Origin: Dyella acidiphila
GTDB lineage: Bacteria > Pseudomonadota > Gammaproteobacteria > Xanthomonadales > Rhodanobacteraceae
Length of the DNA: 49,306 nucleotides
Reading direction: 5' to 3'
Assembly (NCBI RefSeq): GCF_014863405.1
Contig: NZ_JACZZA010000020.1
Location: 1 to 49,306, forward strand
In this document: piece after piece, positions 27,291 through 36,271 of the stretch
How positions within the stretch are numbered: position 1 is the stretch's first letter
Layout of the letters: every line of letters starts with the position of its first letter
Position numbers and translations under genes: made by a program
Notes under the pieces: model-generated
The model's input: the letters and a program-made list of their open reading frames with translations, nothing else
Database searches by the model: none
Told to the model about the DNA's origin: nothing

Positions 27291-27764
27291 ATGCACGAAC
27301 TGATCTTGCTACGACACGCCGAAGCCCAGACCGCCCCGCCGGGTGGTGAAGACGCGGTACGCCGCCTGAGCGGCCGCGGCGAACAGGAAGCACGCGCCGC
27401 CGGCGACTGGCTCAAGGCGCACGGCGTGCGCCTCGACCGCGTGCTGTGCTCGCCTTCCGAGCGCACCTGCGCCACCGGCAGCCTGGCGCTCGCGGCGCTG
27501 GACCAGGCCCCCGTCATCGAAACCGCGGCGGAAATCTACAACGCCACGCCCGGTGAACTGCTGGCCCTGCTCGATCAGCACCTGGATGCGAACACGGTGA
27601 TGCTGATCGGCCACAACCCCGGCATCGAACGCCTGGTTGCCTTGCTGGTGGAAGGCCGCTCGGATGAATTTCGCGGCATGCCGCCGGCCGGCCTGGCTGT
27701 GCTTCACCTGGATGGCCCGCTGGAGCCGGGCAACGCACGACTGGATGCGTTCTGGTCGCCGTGA
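27291..27764 (+). CDS. SixA-type histidine phosphatase
   Basis: A 157-residue member of the histidine phosphatase superfamily. The catalytic RHA is at residues 8-10 (LLRHAEAQ), the second Arg is in the CSPSERTCAT element and the second His is H108 in LIGHNPG. SixA removes phosphate from phosphohistidine on His-containing phosphotransfer proteins in E. coli; the target here is unknown. It overlaps the following YceI gene by 4 bp (stop TGA within GTGA), so translation is coupled. Confidence 0.85.
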   Translation: MHELILLRHAEAQTAPPGGEDAVRRLSGRGEQEARAAGDWLKAHGVRLDRVLCSPSERTCATGSLALAALDQAPVIETAAEIYNATPGELLALLDQHLDANTVMLIGHNPGIERLVALLVEGRSDEFRGMPPAGLAVLHLDGPLEPGNARLDAFWSP

Positions 27765-28345
27765 GGGCGATCCGTTACGCAAGGCTGCGACAAATCCTGT
27801 TACCCCTGTGCTGGCTGCCCGCCGTGGCGGCCGGACATCAAGCCGACTATCACATCGACTCCGCCGCCTCGCAGGCCAGCTTCCAGGTGCGCCTGCTCTG
27901 GCTGGAACATATCGGCGGCAACTTCACCCAGGTGCTTGGCGAGGTTGCGCCCGGGCCGTCGCCGGACAGCCTGGTGGTGGACGCGGTGATTCCGGTGCAA
28001 AGCGTCAGCATGCCTTCCAAGCGCATGCGCCAATGGCTGCTGGCGCCGGCCTTCTTCGACGCCGATCACCATCCGACCATTCACTTCGTTTCCGATCCGG
28101 TGGCCCAGGCCGAGCTGGACAGCGGCGGCATACTTACCGGCAACCTCACTCTGCGCGGCGTCACGGCACCGGTGCATTTCGCGGTGCAGCCGGCGCATTG
28201 CGAGGAGCAGTCATCCACGCCCTGCCACCTTACCCTGCACGGCCGCGTGCAACGCAGCACCTTCGGCATGACCGGCGACCACCTGCCGCTATCCGATAGC
28301 GTGGAGCTGAATCTCTCCATCACTCTGCAACGCGAAAACCGCTAG
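27761..28345 (+). CDS. YceI-family periplasmic protein
   Basis: A 194-residue protein with a signal peptide (about 1-25; hydrophobic ILLPLCWLPAVAAG) and a YceI lipocalin-like beta-barrel. Typical features are YHIDSAASQASFQVR at the start of the mature part, the middle HPTIHFVSD and GNLTLRGVTAPVHF, and the C-terminal TFGMTGDHLPLSDSVELNLSI. The family binds isoprenoid-type lipids such as octaprenyl compounds, generally in the periplasm. GTG start at 27761 overlaps the phosphatase stop. Two Cys residues (in HCEEQSSTPCH) may form a disulfide. Confidence 0.85.
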   Translation: MRAIRYARLRQILLPLCWLPAVAAGHQADYHIDSAASQASFQVRLLWLEHIGGNFTQVLGEVAPGPSPDSLVVDAVIPVQSVSMPSKRMRQWLLAPAFFDADHHPTIHFVSDPVAQAELDSGGILTGNLTLRGVTAPVHFAVQPAHCEEQSSTPCHLTLHGRVQRSTFGMTGDHLPLSDSVELNLSITLQRENR

Positions 28346-28365
28346 GCCGCCGCTATCATGCGCGG

Positions 28366-30267
28366 ATGCAACTGCACCGCGGTCTCGTCGTCATCGTCTT
28401 GCTGGGCGCCTTGTTGCAAGGCTGCACGCTGACGCGTGCGCAGATCCAGCGCGCCGACGCCATCGTTGCCGCCAGCGTCGACCGCCAGAACAGCTGCAAC
28501 CGTCCCGACCGCTGCGCCGTACCCTCGCCGCTGCTGGACGCCGCCGACCAGGCCATCGCCCGCTCCACCCCCAGCCAGCCCGAGCATGTGGTGACCCTGC
28601 TCGACGACAGCGAAGCGGCCATGGTTGCGCGCATCAACCTGATTCGCGCCGCGCGTCAGTCGATCGATGTGCAGAGCTACATCTGGGATGAAGACGACAC
28701 CGGCCAGCTGATCCTCAACGAGCTGATCGCCGCCGCGCGGCGCGGCGTGGACGTGCGCATTCTGGCCGACCAGCTGTTCTCGTTCGAAGACCCCAACCTG
28801 CTCGAGCGCCTCACGCGCGTCAGCCCCAATCTGCAGGTGCGGCTGTACAACCCCACCTTCCACAATTCGCGCACGCCGCCGCTGGAATTCGCCGCCGGCA
28901 TCCTGTGCTGCTTCATGAAGTTCAACCAGCGCATGCACAACAAGCTGATCCTGGTCGACGACCGCATCGGCATTACCGGCGGGCGCAATTACCAGGATCG
29001 CTATTTCAACTGGGACAACGACTTCAATTACCTCGACCGCGACGTGATGGTCGGCGGCCCCGCCGCGCAGGAAATGGCCGCCAGCTTCAACCTGTTCTGG
29101 AACTTGAAGCGCTCGGTGCCGTTGACTCATCTGCGCGACGTAAACCGGCTGATCGTCGGCGATCCCGCGCCGCCGCCGTGGCCGGCACCGCAATACCTCA
29201 ACCCTGCGCGCGTCACCGATGCGATCGACGAAGCGCACGACCCGGACTGGCTGACCCAGCACCTGGTCGACCCTAGCCTGATCACCGGCAAGGTGGAATA
29301 TTTCAGCGACCGCCCGGCCAAGACCGAACGGCCCGAGCGGCGCGAAGCCCAGCAGTTCACCAACCACCTGATGCATCTGATCAGCCAGGCGCAGCACGAG
29401 GTGGTGCTGCAGACGCCGTATCTGGTGATGAGCCGGCACGCCAAGAAAATCTTCCGGCAGCTGCACAAAGAGCCGTCGCCGCCGCAGATCACGGTGTCCA
29501 CCAATTCGCTGGCATCCACCGATGCATTTGCCGTGTATGCGGTGTCCTACAAGCACCGCAAAAGCTATCTCTCCGAATACGGCTTCGATATCTACGAACT
29601 GAAGCCGCATGCGCCGGTAGCCGCCGATGCCTATGTGCAGGCCAATATCGTCGACCAGGATGACGATAGCGAGGATGAAACCGACGTGGGTACCGACACC
29701 TCCGGCGGCCAGCACAAACGTTTCGCCGGCACCGAACGCCGCCCCGGCCTGTTCGGCAGCAATGGCCGGCGCAACCGACCGGCACCGCTGCTCAGCGCCG
29801 GACGCCGCTTCGGCCTGCATGCGAAATCGCTGGTGGTGGACGACAGCTTCGCCATGGTCGGCTCGCACAACTTCGATCCACGCTCGGACCACTACAACAC
29901 CGAGGCTGGCGTGATCGTGTACGACCAGCGCTTCGCCAACGAACTGCGCAGCTCCATCCTGCATGCCACCGAGGCGCAGAACGCCTGGATCATCGCGCCG
30001 CGCAAACCGGTCATTCCGGTGCTGGGGCAGATCAGCCAGGTGATCGGCGATATCTCGGCCAAGTTGCCGTTCTTCGATCTGTGGCCGTTTCGCTATGCGA
30101 CCAGCTATCAGCTGAAAGCCGATTGCCCGCCGATGCAACCGGACAATCCGGATTTCAGCCGCTGCTATGAGGCAGTGGGCGATTTTCCGGATGTGGCGAT
30201 CTCGCCGAAGCTGCTCTATACGCGCTTGATTACGGCGTTTGGGGCGGGAGTCACGGGCGTTCTTTAA
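28366..30267 (+). CDS. Phospholipase D-family lipoprotein (cardiolipin-synthase-like)
   Basis: A 633-residue exported enzyme with a lipobox LLQGC near residue 20. It carries two HKD motifs, HNKLILVDD (H191, K193, D198) and HAKSLVVDD (H485, K487, D492), each followed by the usual Gly-Gly/Ser-His-Asn element. Both sites look intact, so a phosphatidyltransferase or phospholipase reaction is likely. A Glu/Asp-rich insertion (DDDSEDETD) sits near residue 430. Substrate is not evident. Begins 20 bp after the YceI stop, so co-transcription with ParA-SixA-YceI is possible. Confidence 0.85.
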   Translation: MQLHRGLVVIVLLGALLQGCTLTRAQIQRADAIVAASVDRQNSCNRPDRCAVPSPLLDAADQAIARSTPSQPEHVVTLLDDSEAAMVARINLIRAARQSIDVQSYIWDEDDTGQLILNELIAAARRGVDVRILADQLFSFEDPNLLERLTRVSPNLQVRLYNPTFHNSRTPPLEFAAGILCCFMKFNQRMHNKLILVDDRIGITGGRNYQDRYFNWDNDFNYLDRDVMVGGPAAQEMAASFNLFWNLKRSVPLTHLRDVNRLIVGDPAPPPWPAPQYLNPARVTDAIDEAHDPDWLTQHLVDPSLITGKVEYFSDRPAKTERPERREAQQFTNHLMHLISQAQHEVVLQTPYLVMSRHAKKIFRQLHKEPSPPQITVSTNSLASTDAFAVYAVSYKHRKSYLSEYGFDIYELKPHAPVAADAYVQANIVDQDDDSEDETDVGTDTSGGQHKRFAGTERRPGLFGSNGRRNRPAPLLSAGRRFGLHAKSLVVDDSFAMVGSHNFDPRSDHYNTEAGVIVYDQRFANELRSSILHATEAQNAWIIAPRKPVIPVLGQISQVIGDISAKLPFFDLWPFRYATSYQLKADCPPMQPDNPDFSRCYEAVGDFPDVAISPKLLYTRLITAFGAGVTGVL

Positions 30268-30278
30268 ACGCTCTTGCG

Positions 30279-30293
30279 TGGCCCATCGGGCCA
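30279..30293. terminator. Short hairpin between convergent genes
   Basis: TGGCCC/GGGCCA with an ATC loop, 11 bp after the phospholipase stop and 45 bp before the end of the TonB-like gene. Weak and without a T-run; a candidate only. Confidence 0.3.
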
Positions 30294-30338
30294 AGCTGGT
30301 TCGCAGCCAACAGCCGCACGTCATTCCGGCGCAAGCGA

Positions 30339-30872
30339 TTAGCGCATCTGCGCCAATTGCGCCGACGTCGTACCGAAACTCAAGGGCAAATCGCCACTGA
30401 AGCCAAGCGGATGATCCGCCGGCACCGCAAAGCGCCAGTTGTGCGCAATCGCCACCGCATTCGCATCCAGCACGGCGTCGCCACTGGATTGCGCCAGCGT
30501 GGCCTGCGTCACCTGGCCTCCAGCATCCACCACCAAGTGCAAAACCAGATCGCCCGCATCGTGATCGCGCATCTGCGCAAACGGCAACGACGACATCGGC
30601 ATCGATACAGGTACCCAGGCCACAGCTGCAGGATGCACCGCCCTGTTCGCGGCGACAGGCGCGTAGTGCACTCGCACGGCAGCCAGCATCGGTTTCGCAA
30701 TCGCATGCGCACGATGCGCCACATGCTGCGCAACCGCTCGATGCAGCGCCGCACGATGAACACCGCGCGGCTCGGCGCTGCTGCCGGTCAAATCACTTAG
30801 CCACTGCGTGGCTATCACACCGATCACCAGCGCCAGCACGCTCAAGCCCGTGGTAGTGCGCAAGCGAAGCAT
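30339..30872 (-). CDS. TonB-like protein (single membrane segment, C-terminal TonB domain)
   Basis: A 177-residue protein. An N-terminal membrane segment lies at about 8-26 (SVLALVIGVIATQWL). A His/Ala-rich linker follows (30-100). The C-terminal domain resembles the TonB fold: DHDAGDLVLHLVVDAGGQVTQATLAQSSGDAVLDANAVAIAHNWRF matches the conserved pattern (split by motif: VVDAGGQV, SSGDAVLDANA, NWRF). No exbB or exbD is present nearby. Its receptor partner is unknown. Convergent with the phospholipase D gene and 13 bp from the thiolase gene on the same strand. Confidence 0.65.
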   Translation of the reverse strand: MLRLRTTTGLSVLALVIGVIATQWLSDLTGSSAEPRGVHRAALHRAVAQHVAHRAHAIAKPMLAAVRVHYAPVAANRAVHPAAVAWVPVSMPMSSLPFAQMRDHDAGDLVLHLVVDAGGQVTQATLAQSSGDAVLDANAVAIAHNWRFAVPADHPLGFSGDLPLSFGTTSAQLAQMR

Positions 30873-30885
30873 GCGAACGATCTAC

Positions 30886-32172
30886 TCAGTTGCGCTCGAG
30901 AATCGCGGTGACGCCCATGCCGCCGGCGGTACAGATAGAGATCAGCCCGCGGCCCGAACCCTTCTGCTCCAGCAGCTTGGCCAGGGTGGCGACGATGCGC
31001 GCGCCCGTGGCGGCGAACGGATGGCCCACGGCCAGACTGGAGCCGTGCACATTGAGCCTGGCCGGATCGATGCTGCCGAACGGCGCATCCAGGCCCAGGC
31101 GGTTCTTGCAGTAGTCGGCCGATTCCCAGGCACGCAGCGTGCACAGCACCTGTGCGGCGAAGGCTTCGTGGATTTCGTAGAAGTCGAAGTCCTGCAGGGT
31201 CAGTCCATGCCGCGCGAGCATGCGCGGCACCGCCACGGTGGGCGCCATCAGCAGCCCCTCGCCGTGCACGAAATCCACCGCGGCCACTTCCGCATCGCGC
31301 AGCCAGGCCTGGATTTTCAGGCCGCGCTTGGCGGCCCAGGCCTCGCTAGCCAGCAACACCGCGGCAGCACCGTCAGAAAGACCGGTGGAATTGCCCGCAG
31401 TGAGCGTGCCCAGTCCCGAGCTCTTGTCGAAGGCCGGCTTGAGCGCGGCCAGTTTTTCCATGGTGGTGTCGGGGCGCAGGAAGCCGTCGCGCTTCAAACC
31501 GCGGAACGGCACCACCAGATCTTCGAAGAAACCCGTTTCATACGCCGTGCCCAGCTTGTGGTGGCTTTCCAGCGCCAGCCGGTCCTGCTCCTGGCGGCCG
31601 ATATGCCATTCCTTGGCCATCTTTTCGCAGTGATCGCCCATCGACATGCCCGTACGCGGCTCGGCCACGCCCGGAAAAGACGGCTTCAGTTCGCTCAAGG
31701 AAAAACCGCGCACGGCGGTTTTCAGCTTTTCCATCGGCGTCTTGGCGCGATTCACGGCCAGCAGACGCTTGCGCAGGCGCTGGCTGTAGACGATCGGCAC
31801 GTCACTGGTGGTATCCGAGCCGCCGGCAATACCCGCCTCGATCTGCCCGGTGGCGATCTTGTTGGCGATGATGATGGCGTTATCCAGCGAAGTGCCGCAG
31901 GCACGCGCCGTGGTGATGCCCGGGGTGGTTGGCGCCAGGCCGGAACTGAGCAGCGCCTCGCGCGCCAGGTTCCATTCGGAGGAGTGCTTGATCACCGCCC
32001 CCATCGCCACTTCGCCCAGCTCCACGCCATGTAAACCGAACCGCTCGACCAGCGCACCCAGCACCTTCACCGACATGCCGAAATTGCCCACATCCGCGTA
32101 CGCCGTATTGTTGCGACAGAACGGGATGCGCACACCGCCGATGACACCGACGCGCTGCAGCGTGTTTTCCAT
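30886..32172 (-). CDS. Acetyl-CoA acyltransferase (thiolase, FadI-like)
   Basis: A 428-residue thiolase that joins or cleaves acyl-CoA and acetyl-CoA. The acylated Cys is C92 in ARACGTSLDNA. HEAFA and the C-terminal GHPFAATGARIV are in place, and the second catalytic Cys lies in ISICTAGGMGV. Length and N-terminus (GVIGGVRIPFCRNNTAYADV) fit the long FadI/acetyl-CoA C-acetyltransferase branch rather than PhaA. A role in fatty-acid oxidation is likely. The start at 32172 is chosen by family N-terminus; the frame upstream to 32337 is not protein-like. Confidence 0.9.
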   Translation of the reverse strand: MENTLQRVGVIGGVRIPFCRNNTAYADVGNFGMSVKVLGALVERFGLHGVELGEVAMGAVIKHSSEWNLAREALLSSGLAPTTPGITTARACGTSLDNAIIIANKIATGQIEAGIAGGSDTTSDVPIVYSQRLRKRLLAVNRAKTPMEKLKTAVRGFSLSELKPSFPGVAEPRTGMSMGDHCEKMAKEWHIGRQEQDRLALESHHKLGTAYETGFFEDLVVPFRGLKRDGFLRPDTTMEKLAALKPAFDKSSGLGTLTAGNSTGLSDGAAAVLLASEAWAAKRGLKIQAWLRDAEVAAVDFVHGEGLLMAPTVAVPRMLARHGLTLQDFDFYEIHEAFAAQVLCTLRAWESADYCKNRLGLDAPFGSIDPARLNVHGSSLAVGHPFAATGARIVATLAKLLEQKGSGRGLISICTAGGMGVTAILERN

Positions 32173-32430
32173 AGCCTGAGGAGTCCAGAAACAGCTTGAG
32201 TCTGGCAAGGCTAACCCGCTGCGTGGCGCAGTGAAAGCCCGGGCGGTCGCAATATCAGCGAACGTTGGGGAAATGTCGGGAACATGTCTGCTTGTGCCGC
32301 TTGCGTGCAGGTGCCCGGGGCGTCCGCCAGGCACCATCCGATGCTGCCCCTGCTACCGCCCAAAACCCGCGAATCGGGCGCTTTTTAGCGGCCTGTTACA
32401 CTGGCCGGCCCCCTTTTCAGGAATTACCGC

Positions 32431-33573
32431 GTGGAAGCCGGTCCGCTGCAAGCCCTGCCCATTGTGCTGGCACTGGAGTTGTCTGCGGGCGAACAGCCGC
32501 AGCACCTGATCCTCAGTCGCGACGAAGCAGCCGAATTGGCCGCCTTGATCGCCGACGATCTGCACCGGCTGGTACCCGCAGTGGCGAACGCCCGGCTGGC
32601 GCTGGCCGGCGCCCTGTTCGACGCAGTCGAACTGCTGCGCCCCGGCTTTCCGGTGTGGGCCACGCTGGATGAACTGGCTCGGCGCGTACCGCGTGGGCAG
32701 CTGGAAAACGTGGTGGCGTTTGGCAGCCACGAAGGCCACATGCCGGCCCAGCCGCTGGAACCCGATCCCGCCTACGCCGACGGCCCGATGCGCCTGCTCC
32801 CGCTCAGCCTGCTGGTACCCGAAACGCTGGCCGAGGAACTGTCCGAACAGCTGGAAGTGGAACTGGTCGGGCGCGGCGAAACCGGTGCGCGCACCGCAGA
32901 CTGGCTGATGCGCTGTTTCGGTATCCGGCTGGAGCATGCGCGTTTTCTCAGCCGCAACGACCTGCTCGCGCTCACCTGTGTGCAATACGAACACGTGAAC
33001 CTCGCGCCGCTATGGCAAGTGCTGGAAGCGGCCATGCTCACGCCTTATCGCGAAGAAGCGGTGCTAAGCGCACGCGGCCTGGCGCTGCGCTATGCGGAAG
33101 GCAAGGTATGGGCGCAGTCGCCGGCACACTGGCTGGCCGCGCAGACCGGCGATATCGGCGAGCGCACGCATGCCTTCGCCGGGGCGGTATTCGAATTGCG
33201 CCAATACGCGGCCCTGCTGCAGGCACACGGACTTTCACTTTTCCTTGACAAAGCTTTCAGCGGCCACGCCGAAGCAGGCCCCGGATGGCTGGCCGAAACC
33301 TTCGGCGAGGTCGACGAAGCCTACGATGCGCCCAACTTGTTCGCCCACGAAGCCACCGGCCTGGGCGTGGTCGCCATCACGGTCGCCCAGCGCGGCGCCG
33401 CCGGCCGTGCACGCGTGCTGGCGCATGGCTATCCCCTGCATGCCGCAGCACTGGGACCGATGATCGCCACGCTGGCAGAACGCTTCGGCACCCCCAGCGA
33501 CCTGCATGCACTGGGCCGCATTCAGCTCGACGACGACGGCCAGCTCGGCGCACCGGCCGCTGCCTTGCACTAA
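32431..33573 (+). CDS. Conserved hypothetical protein
   Basis: A 380-residue protein I do not recognise. Starts with GTG at 32431, preceded by CAGGAATT as ribosome site. The sequence is Ala/Leu/Glu-rich and soluble, with no signal peptide or membrane segment. Two halves can be seen: residues 1-215 are alpha/beta with segments such as HEGHMPAQPLEPDP, and 216-380 start LSARGLALRYAEGKVWAQSP and end in an acidic tail. Codon use matches the core. It is divergent from the thiolase gene (258 bp between) and precedes the GGDEF-EAL gene by 104 bp. Confidence 0.6.
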   Translation: MEAGPLQALPIVLALELSAGEQPQHLILSRDEAAELAALIADDLHRLVPAVANARLALAGALFDAVELLRPGFPVWATLDELARRVPRGQLENVVAFGSHEGHMPAQPLEPDPAYADGPMRLLPLSLLVPETLAEELSEQLEVELVGRGETGARTADWLMRCFGIRLEHARFLSRNDLLALTCVQYEHVNLAPLWQVLEAAMLTPYREEAVLSARGLALRYAEGKVWAQSPAHWLAAQTGDIGERTHAFAGAVFELRQYAALLQAHGLSLFLDKAFSGHAEAGPGWLAETFGEVDEAYDAPNLFAHEATGLGVVAITVAQRGAAGRARVLAHGYPLHAAALGPMIATLAERFGTPSDLHALGRIQLDDDGQLGAPAAALH

Positions 33574-33677
33574 GGAACGTCCGCCGTCCCGGCAAGGCTT
33601 CAGGCATGATGCAAATCCGACCTGCTCCGGCGCATCATGTGCGGACGCAGGCCCAGCAGCCTTGATCCGGGAACGGC

Positions 33678-36179
33678 ATGCCGAAGGCAACACACCCCAT
33701 CGAAGGCGAACTGCCGCTGCCGCAAGCGGCCGCGGATCTGCTTGCCCATGTGGTGCATAGCGTCCCGGCACTCATTTCCTATATCGATCGCGACGAGCGC
33801 TTTGTGTTTGCCAACGAAGCGCACCGCCGCTGGTTCGACATCGAACCGCGCACGATGGTGGGCAAGCTGGTCAGCGCAGTGCTGGATCCGGAAAGCTATC
33901 TGCGCGCACGCGCCGCCTTGCTGCAATCTCTGAGCGGGCAGGATGCCAGTTACGAAGGCGAGATGTTCAGCGCGCCGCGCCGCCGTTATGTGCATGGCAG
34001 CTTCACGCCCGACCTCGACAAGTTCGGCCGCCTGCGCGGCGTACTCACCGTGTTCACCGACATCACCGAACGCCACGCGCTGGAAGAACAGCTGCGCGAG
34101 AGCGAGCAGCGCTTCTCGCAGGCCTTCCATCATGCTGCCGTGGGCATGGCGCTGATCCTGCCCAACGGCCGCTATCAGCAGGTCAACACCGCGCTGTGCG
34201 ACATGCTTGGCTACAGCGAGTCGGAAATGCGCGCCTTCAACTGGCGCGATCTCACCCATCCGGACGACCTGCCGCTCAGCGAAGCCTTGGCCGGCCAGCT
34301 CACCAGCGGCCGACGCGACGCGTTCCAGACCGAGAAGCGCTACATCCACCGCGATGGGCACGTGGTGCACGTGCTGCTCAGCGTGGCGCAGATCCGTTCC
34401 GAATCCGGCAAGACCAACTATGCCGTCAGCCAGGTGCAGGACATCACCAAGCGCAAGCAATACGAAGAAGCGCTGTTCCGCGAACGCCAGCTGGCCGAAG
34501 TCACGCTCAATTCGATCGGCGATGCGGTGATCACCACCGACATCTCGCTCAATGTCACCTCGCTCAATCCCATCGCCGAGGCGATGACCGGCTGGTCCAA
34601 CGCCGATGCCAAGGGCAGCCCGCTCGACGATGTATTCCGCCTGCGCGACATCAACAATCGCCAGCCGCTGGACAACCCGCTGCGCCAGGCGATGCGCCGC
34701 AACGCCATCGTCGATTTCAGCGGCCGCGCGATCCTGCTTCACCGCAACGGCTTCGAAACGCCGATCGAAAATTCCGCGGCGCTGATCCACGACCACGCCG
34801 GCAATGTCACCGGCGGCGTGCTGGTCTGCCACGATATCAGCGAGAACCGCACGCTGGCGCTGAAGATGATCCAGCTGGCGCAGCACGACACGCTGACCGG
34901 GCTGCCCAACCGCAGCCTGCTGTACGCGCGTATCGAACAGGCCGCGGCGATGGCCACCCAGCGGCACCGCCAATGTGCGCTGCTGTATCTGGATCTGGAT
35001 CACTTCCGCCGCATCAACGACACACTCGGCCACGGCGTGGGCGATCAGGTGCTGCAGGCGGTGGCGCAGCAGATCCGCGCCACCTTGCGCGACAGCGAAG
35101 ACATGGCCTTCCGCTACAGCGGCGACGAATTCGTAGTGTTGTTGCCGCGTGTGGACGATGCCGACGAAGCCGCCGGCTACGCCCAGCGCCTGCTGGATGC
35201 CTGCTCGCAGACCCATGTGGCGCATCTGCCGCCGCTGGATATCCGTGCCAGCATCGGCATCAGCCTGTTCCCGCGCGACGCCACCGAACCGGACGCGCTG
35301 GTGCGTACCGCCGACGCTGCCATGTACGAAGTGAAGACGCAGGGCCGCCACGGCTACTGCTTCTACGCACCGGAAATGAGCCAGCGCACCGTTGCCAGCC
35401 AGCGTATCGAAAACGTGCTGCGCCACGCGCTGGCGCACGGCGAGCTGTCGCTGCAATACCAGCCCAAGGTGGATGCTCGGCTTGGCCACATCGTGGGCGC
35501 GGAAGCGCTGCTGCGCCTGCAGGTGGACGGCAAGGATTTGTTCGTGCCCGATCAATTCATCCCGGTGGCCGAGGATACGGGTTTGATCGTATCGATCGGC
35601 ACCTGGGTGCTGCGCGAAGCCTGTCAGCAGGCGCGTCGCTGGCAGCGCGACGGGCGGCCGATTCCGGTTTCCGTCAACGTCTCGCCGCTGCAATTCCAGT
35701 ACGCCGGGTTTTATGAGCGGCTCGACAGCATCATCAACGAAACCGGCCTCGATCCCAACCTGCTCGAACTGGAACTCACCGAACGCACCATGATGAGCGG
35801 CGGCGACGGCACCATCCGCCTATTGCGGCGCATCCGCCAACGCGGCGTGCGCCTGTCGCTGGACGACTTCGGCACCGGCTACAGCAGCCTTTCCTATCTC
35901 AAGCACTTCCCGGTCGATGCCTTGAAGATCGACCGCGCCTTCGTGCGCGACATCACCCAGGATGCGGAAACCGCCGCCATCACCAGCGCGATCATCGCCA
36001 TGGCGCGCAGCCTCAACAAGGACGTGATCGCCGAGGGCGTAGAGACCGAAGTGCAGAGTGCGTTTCTGCGCGAAGCCGGCTGCTCGCAGATGCAGGGCTT
36101 CCTGTTCGGTGCGCCGATGCCGGCGGCTTTGCTGGAAGAGCGGCTGACCTTGCAGGCATCCGCTACCGCGAGTACGTAG
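33678..36179 (+). CDS. PAS-PAS-PAS-GGDEF-EAL cyclic-di-GMP protein
   Basis: An 833-residue cytoplasmic sensor of the c-di-GMP network. Three PAS/PAC modules lie at about 20-140, 145-265 and 275-395; the PAC ends are seen as FTDITERHALEEQL and VQDITKRKQYEEALF. A GGDEF domain at about 400-560 has the site YSGDEF (480-485), where the first Gly is Ser. The EAL domain at about 575-825 has EAL (609-611), DDFGTGYSSLSYLKHFPVD and the loop EGVET. EAL residues look complete, so phosphodiesterase activity is likely, while cyclase activity is doubtful. No membrane segment. The stop codon lies inside REP-like copy 3. Confidence 0.92.
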   Translation: MPKATHPIEGELPLPQAAADLLAHVVHSVPALISYIDRDERFVFANEAHRRWFDIEPRTMVGKLVSAVLDPESYLRARAALLQSLSGQDASYEGEMFSAPRRRYVHGSFTPDLDKFGRLRGVLTVFTDITERHALEEQLRESEQRFSQAFHHAAVGMALILPNGRYQQVNTALCDMLGYSESEMRAFNWRDLTHPDDLPLSEALAGQLTSGRRDAFQTEKRYIHRDGHVVHVLLSVAQIRSESGKTNYAVSQVQDITKRKQYEEALFRERQLAEVTLNSIGDAVITTDISLNVTSLNPIAEAMTGWSNADAKGSPLDDVFRLRDINNRQPLDNPLRQAMRRNAIVDFSGRAILLHRNGFETPIENSAALIHDHAGNVTGGVLVCHDISENRTLALKMIQLAQHDTLTGLPNRSLLYARIEQAAAMATQRHRQCALLYLDLDHFRRINDTLGHGVGDQVLQAVAQQIRATLRDSEDMAFRYSGDEFVVLLPRVDDADEAAGYAQRLLDACSQTHVAHLPPLDIRASIGISLFPRDATEPDALVRTADAAMYEVKTQGRHGYCFYAPEMSQRTVASQRIENVLRHALAHGELSLQYQPKVDARLGHIVGAEALLRLQVDGKDLFVPDQFIPVAEDTGLIVSIGTWVLREACQQARRWQRDGRPIPVSVNVSPLQFQYAGFYERLDSIINETGLDPNLLELELTERTMMSGGDGTIRLLRRIRQRGVRLSLDDFGTGYSSLSYLKHFPVDALKIDRAFVRDITQDAETAAITSAIIAMARSLNKDVIAEGVETEVQSAFLREAGCSQMQGFLFGAPMPAALLEERLTLQASATAST

Positions 36180-36270
36180 GTTGGGTTGCTCCGGACTTGA
36201 TCCGGGGGTAACCCAACGATGTCGCTACGAAGATGGATCGTTGGGTTACGCTGCGCTAACCCAACCTACC
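36175..36270. repeat. REP-like palindrome, copy 3
   Basis: The arm CGTAGGTTGGGTT at 36175-36187 and its complement AACCCAACCTAC at 36258-36269 enclose a module CCGGACTTGATCCGG and a TCGTTGGGTTACGC element shared with copy 2. It fills the whole gap between the GGDEF-EAL gene (its TAG lies in the repeat) and the convergent GNAT gene, and is a likely bidirectional terminator. Confidence 0.85.
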
Positions 36271-36271
36271 G

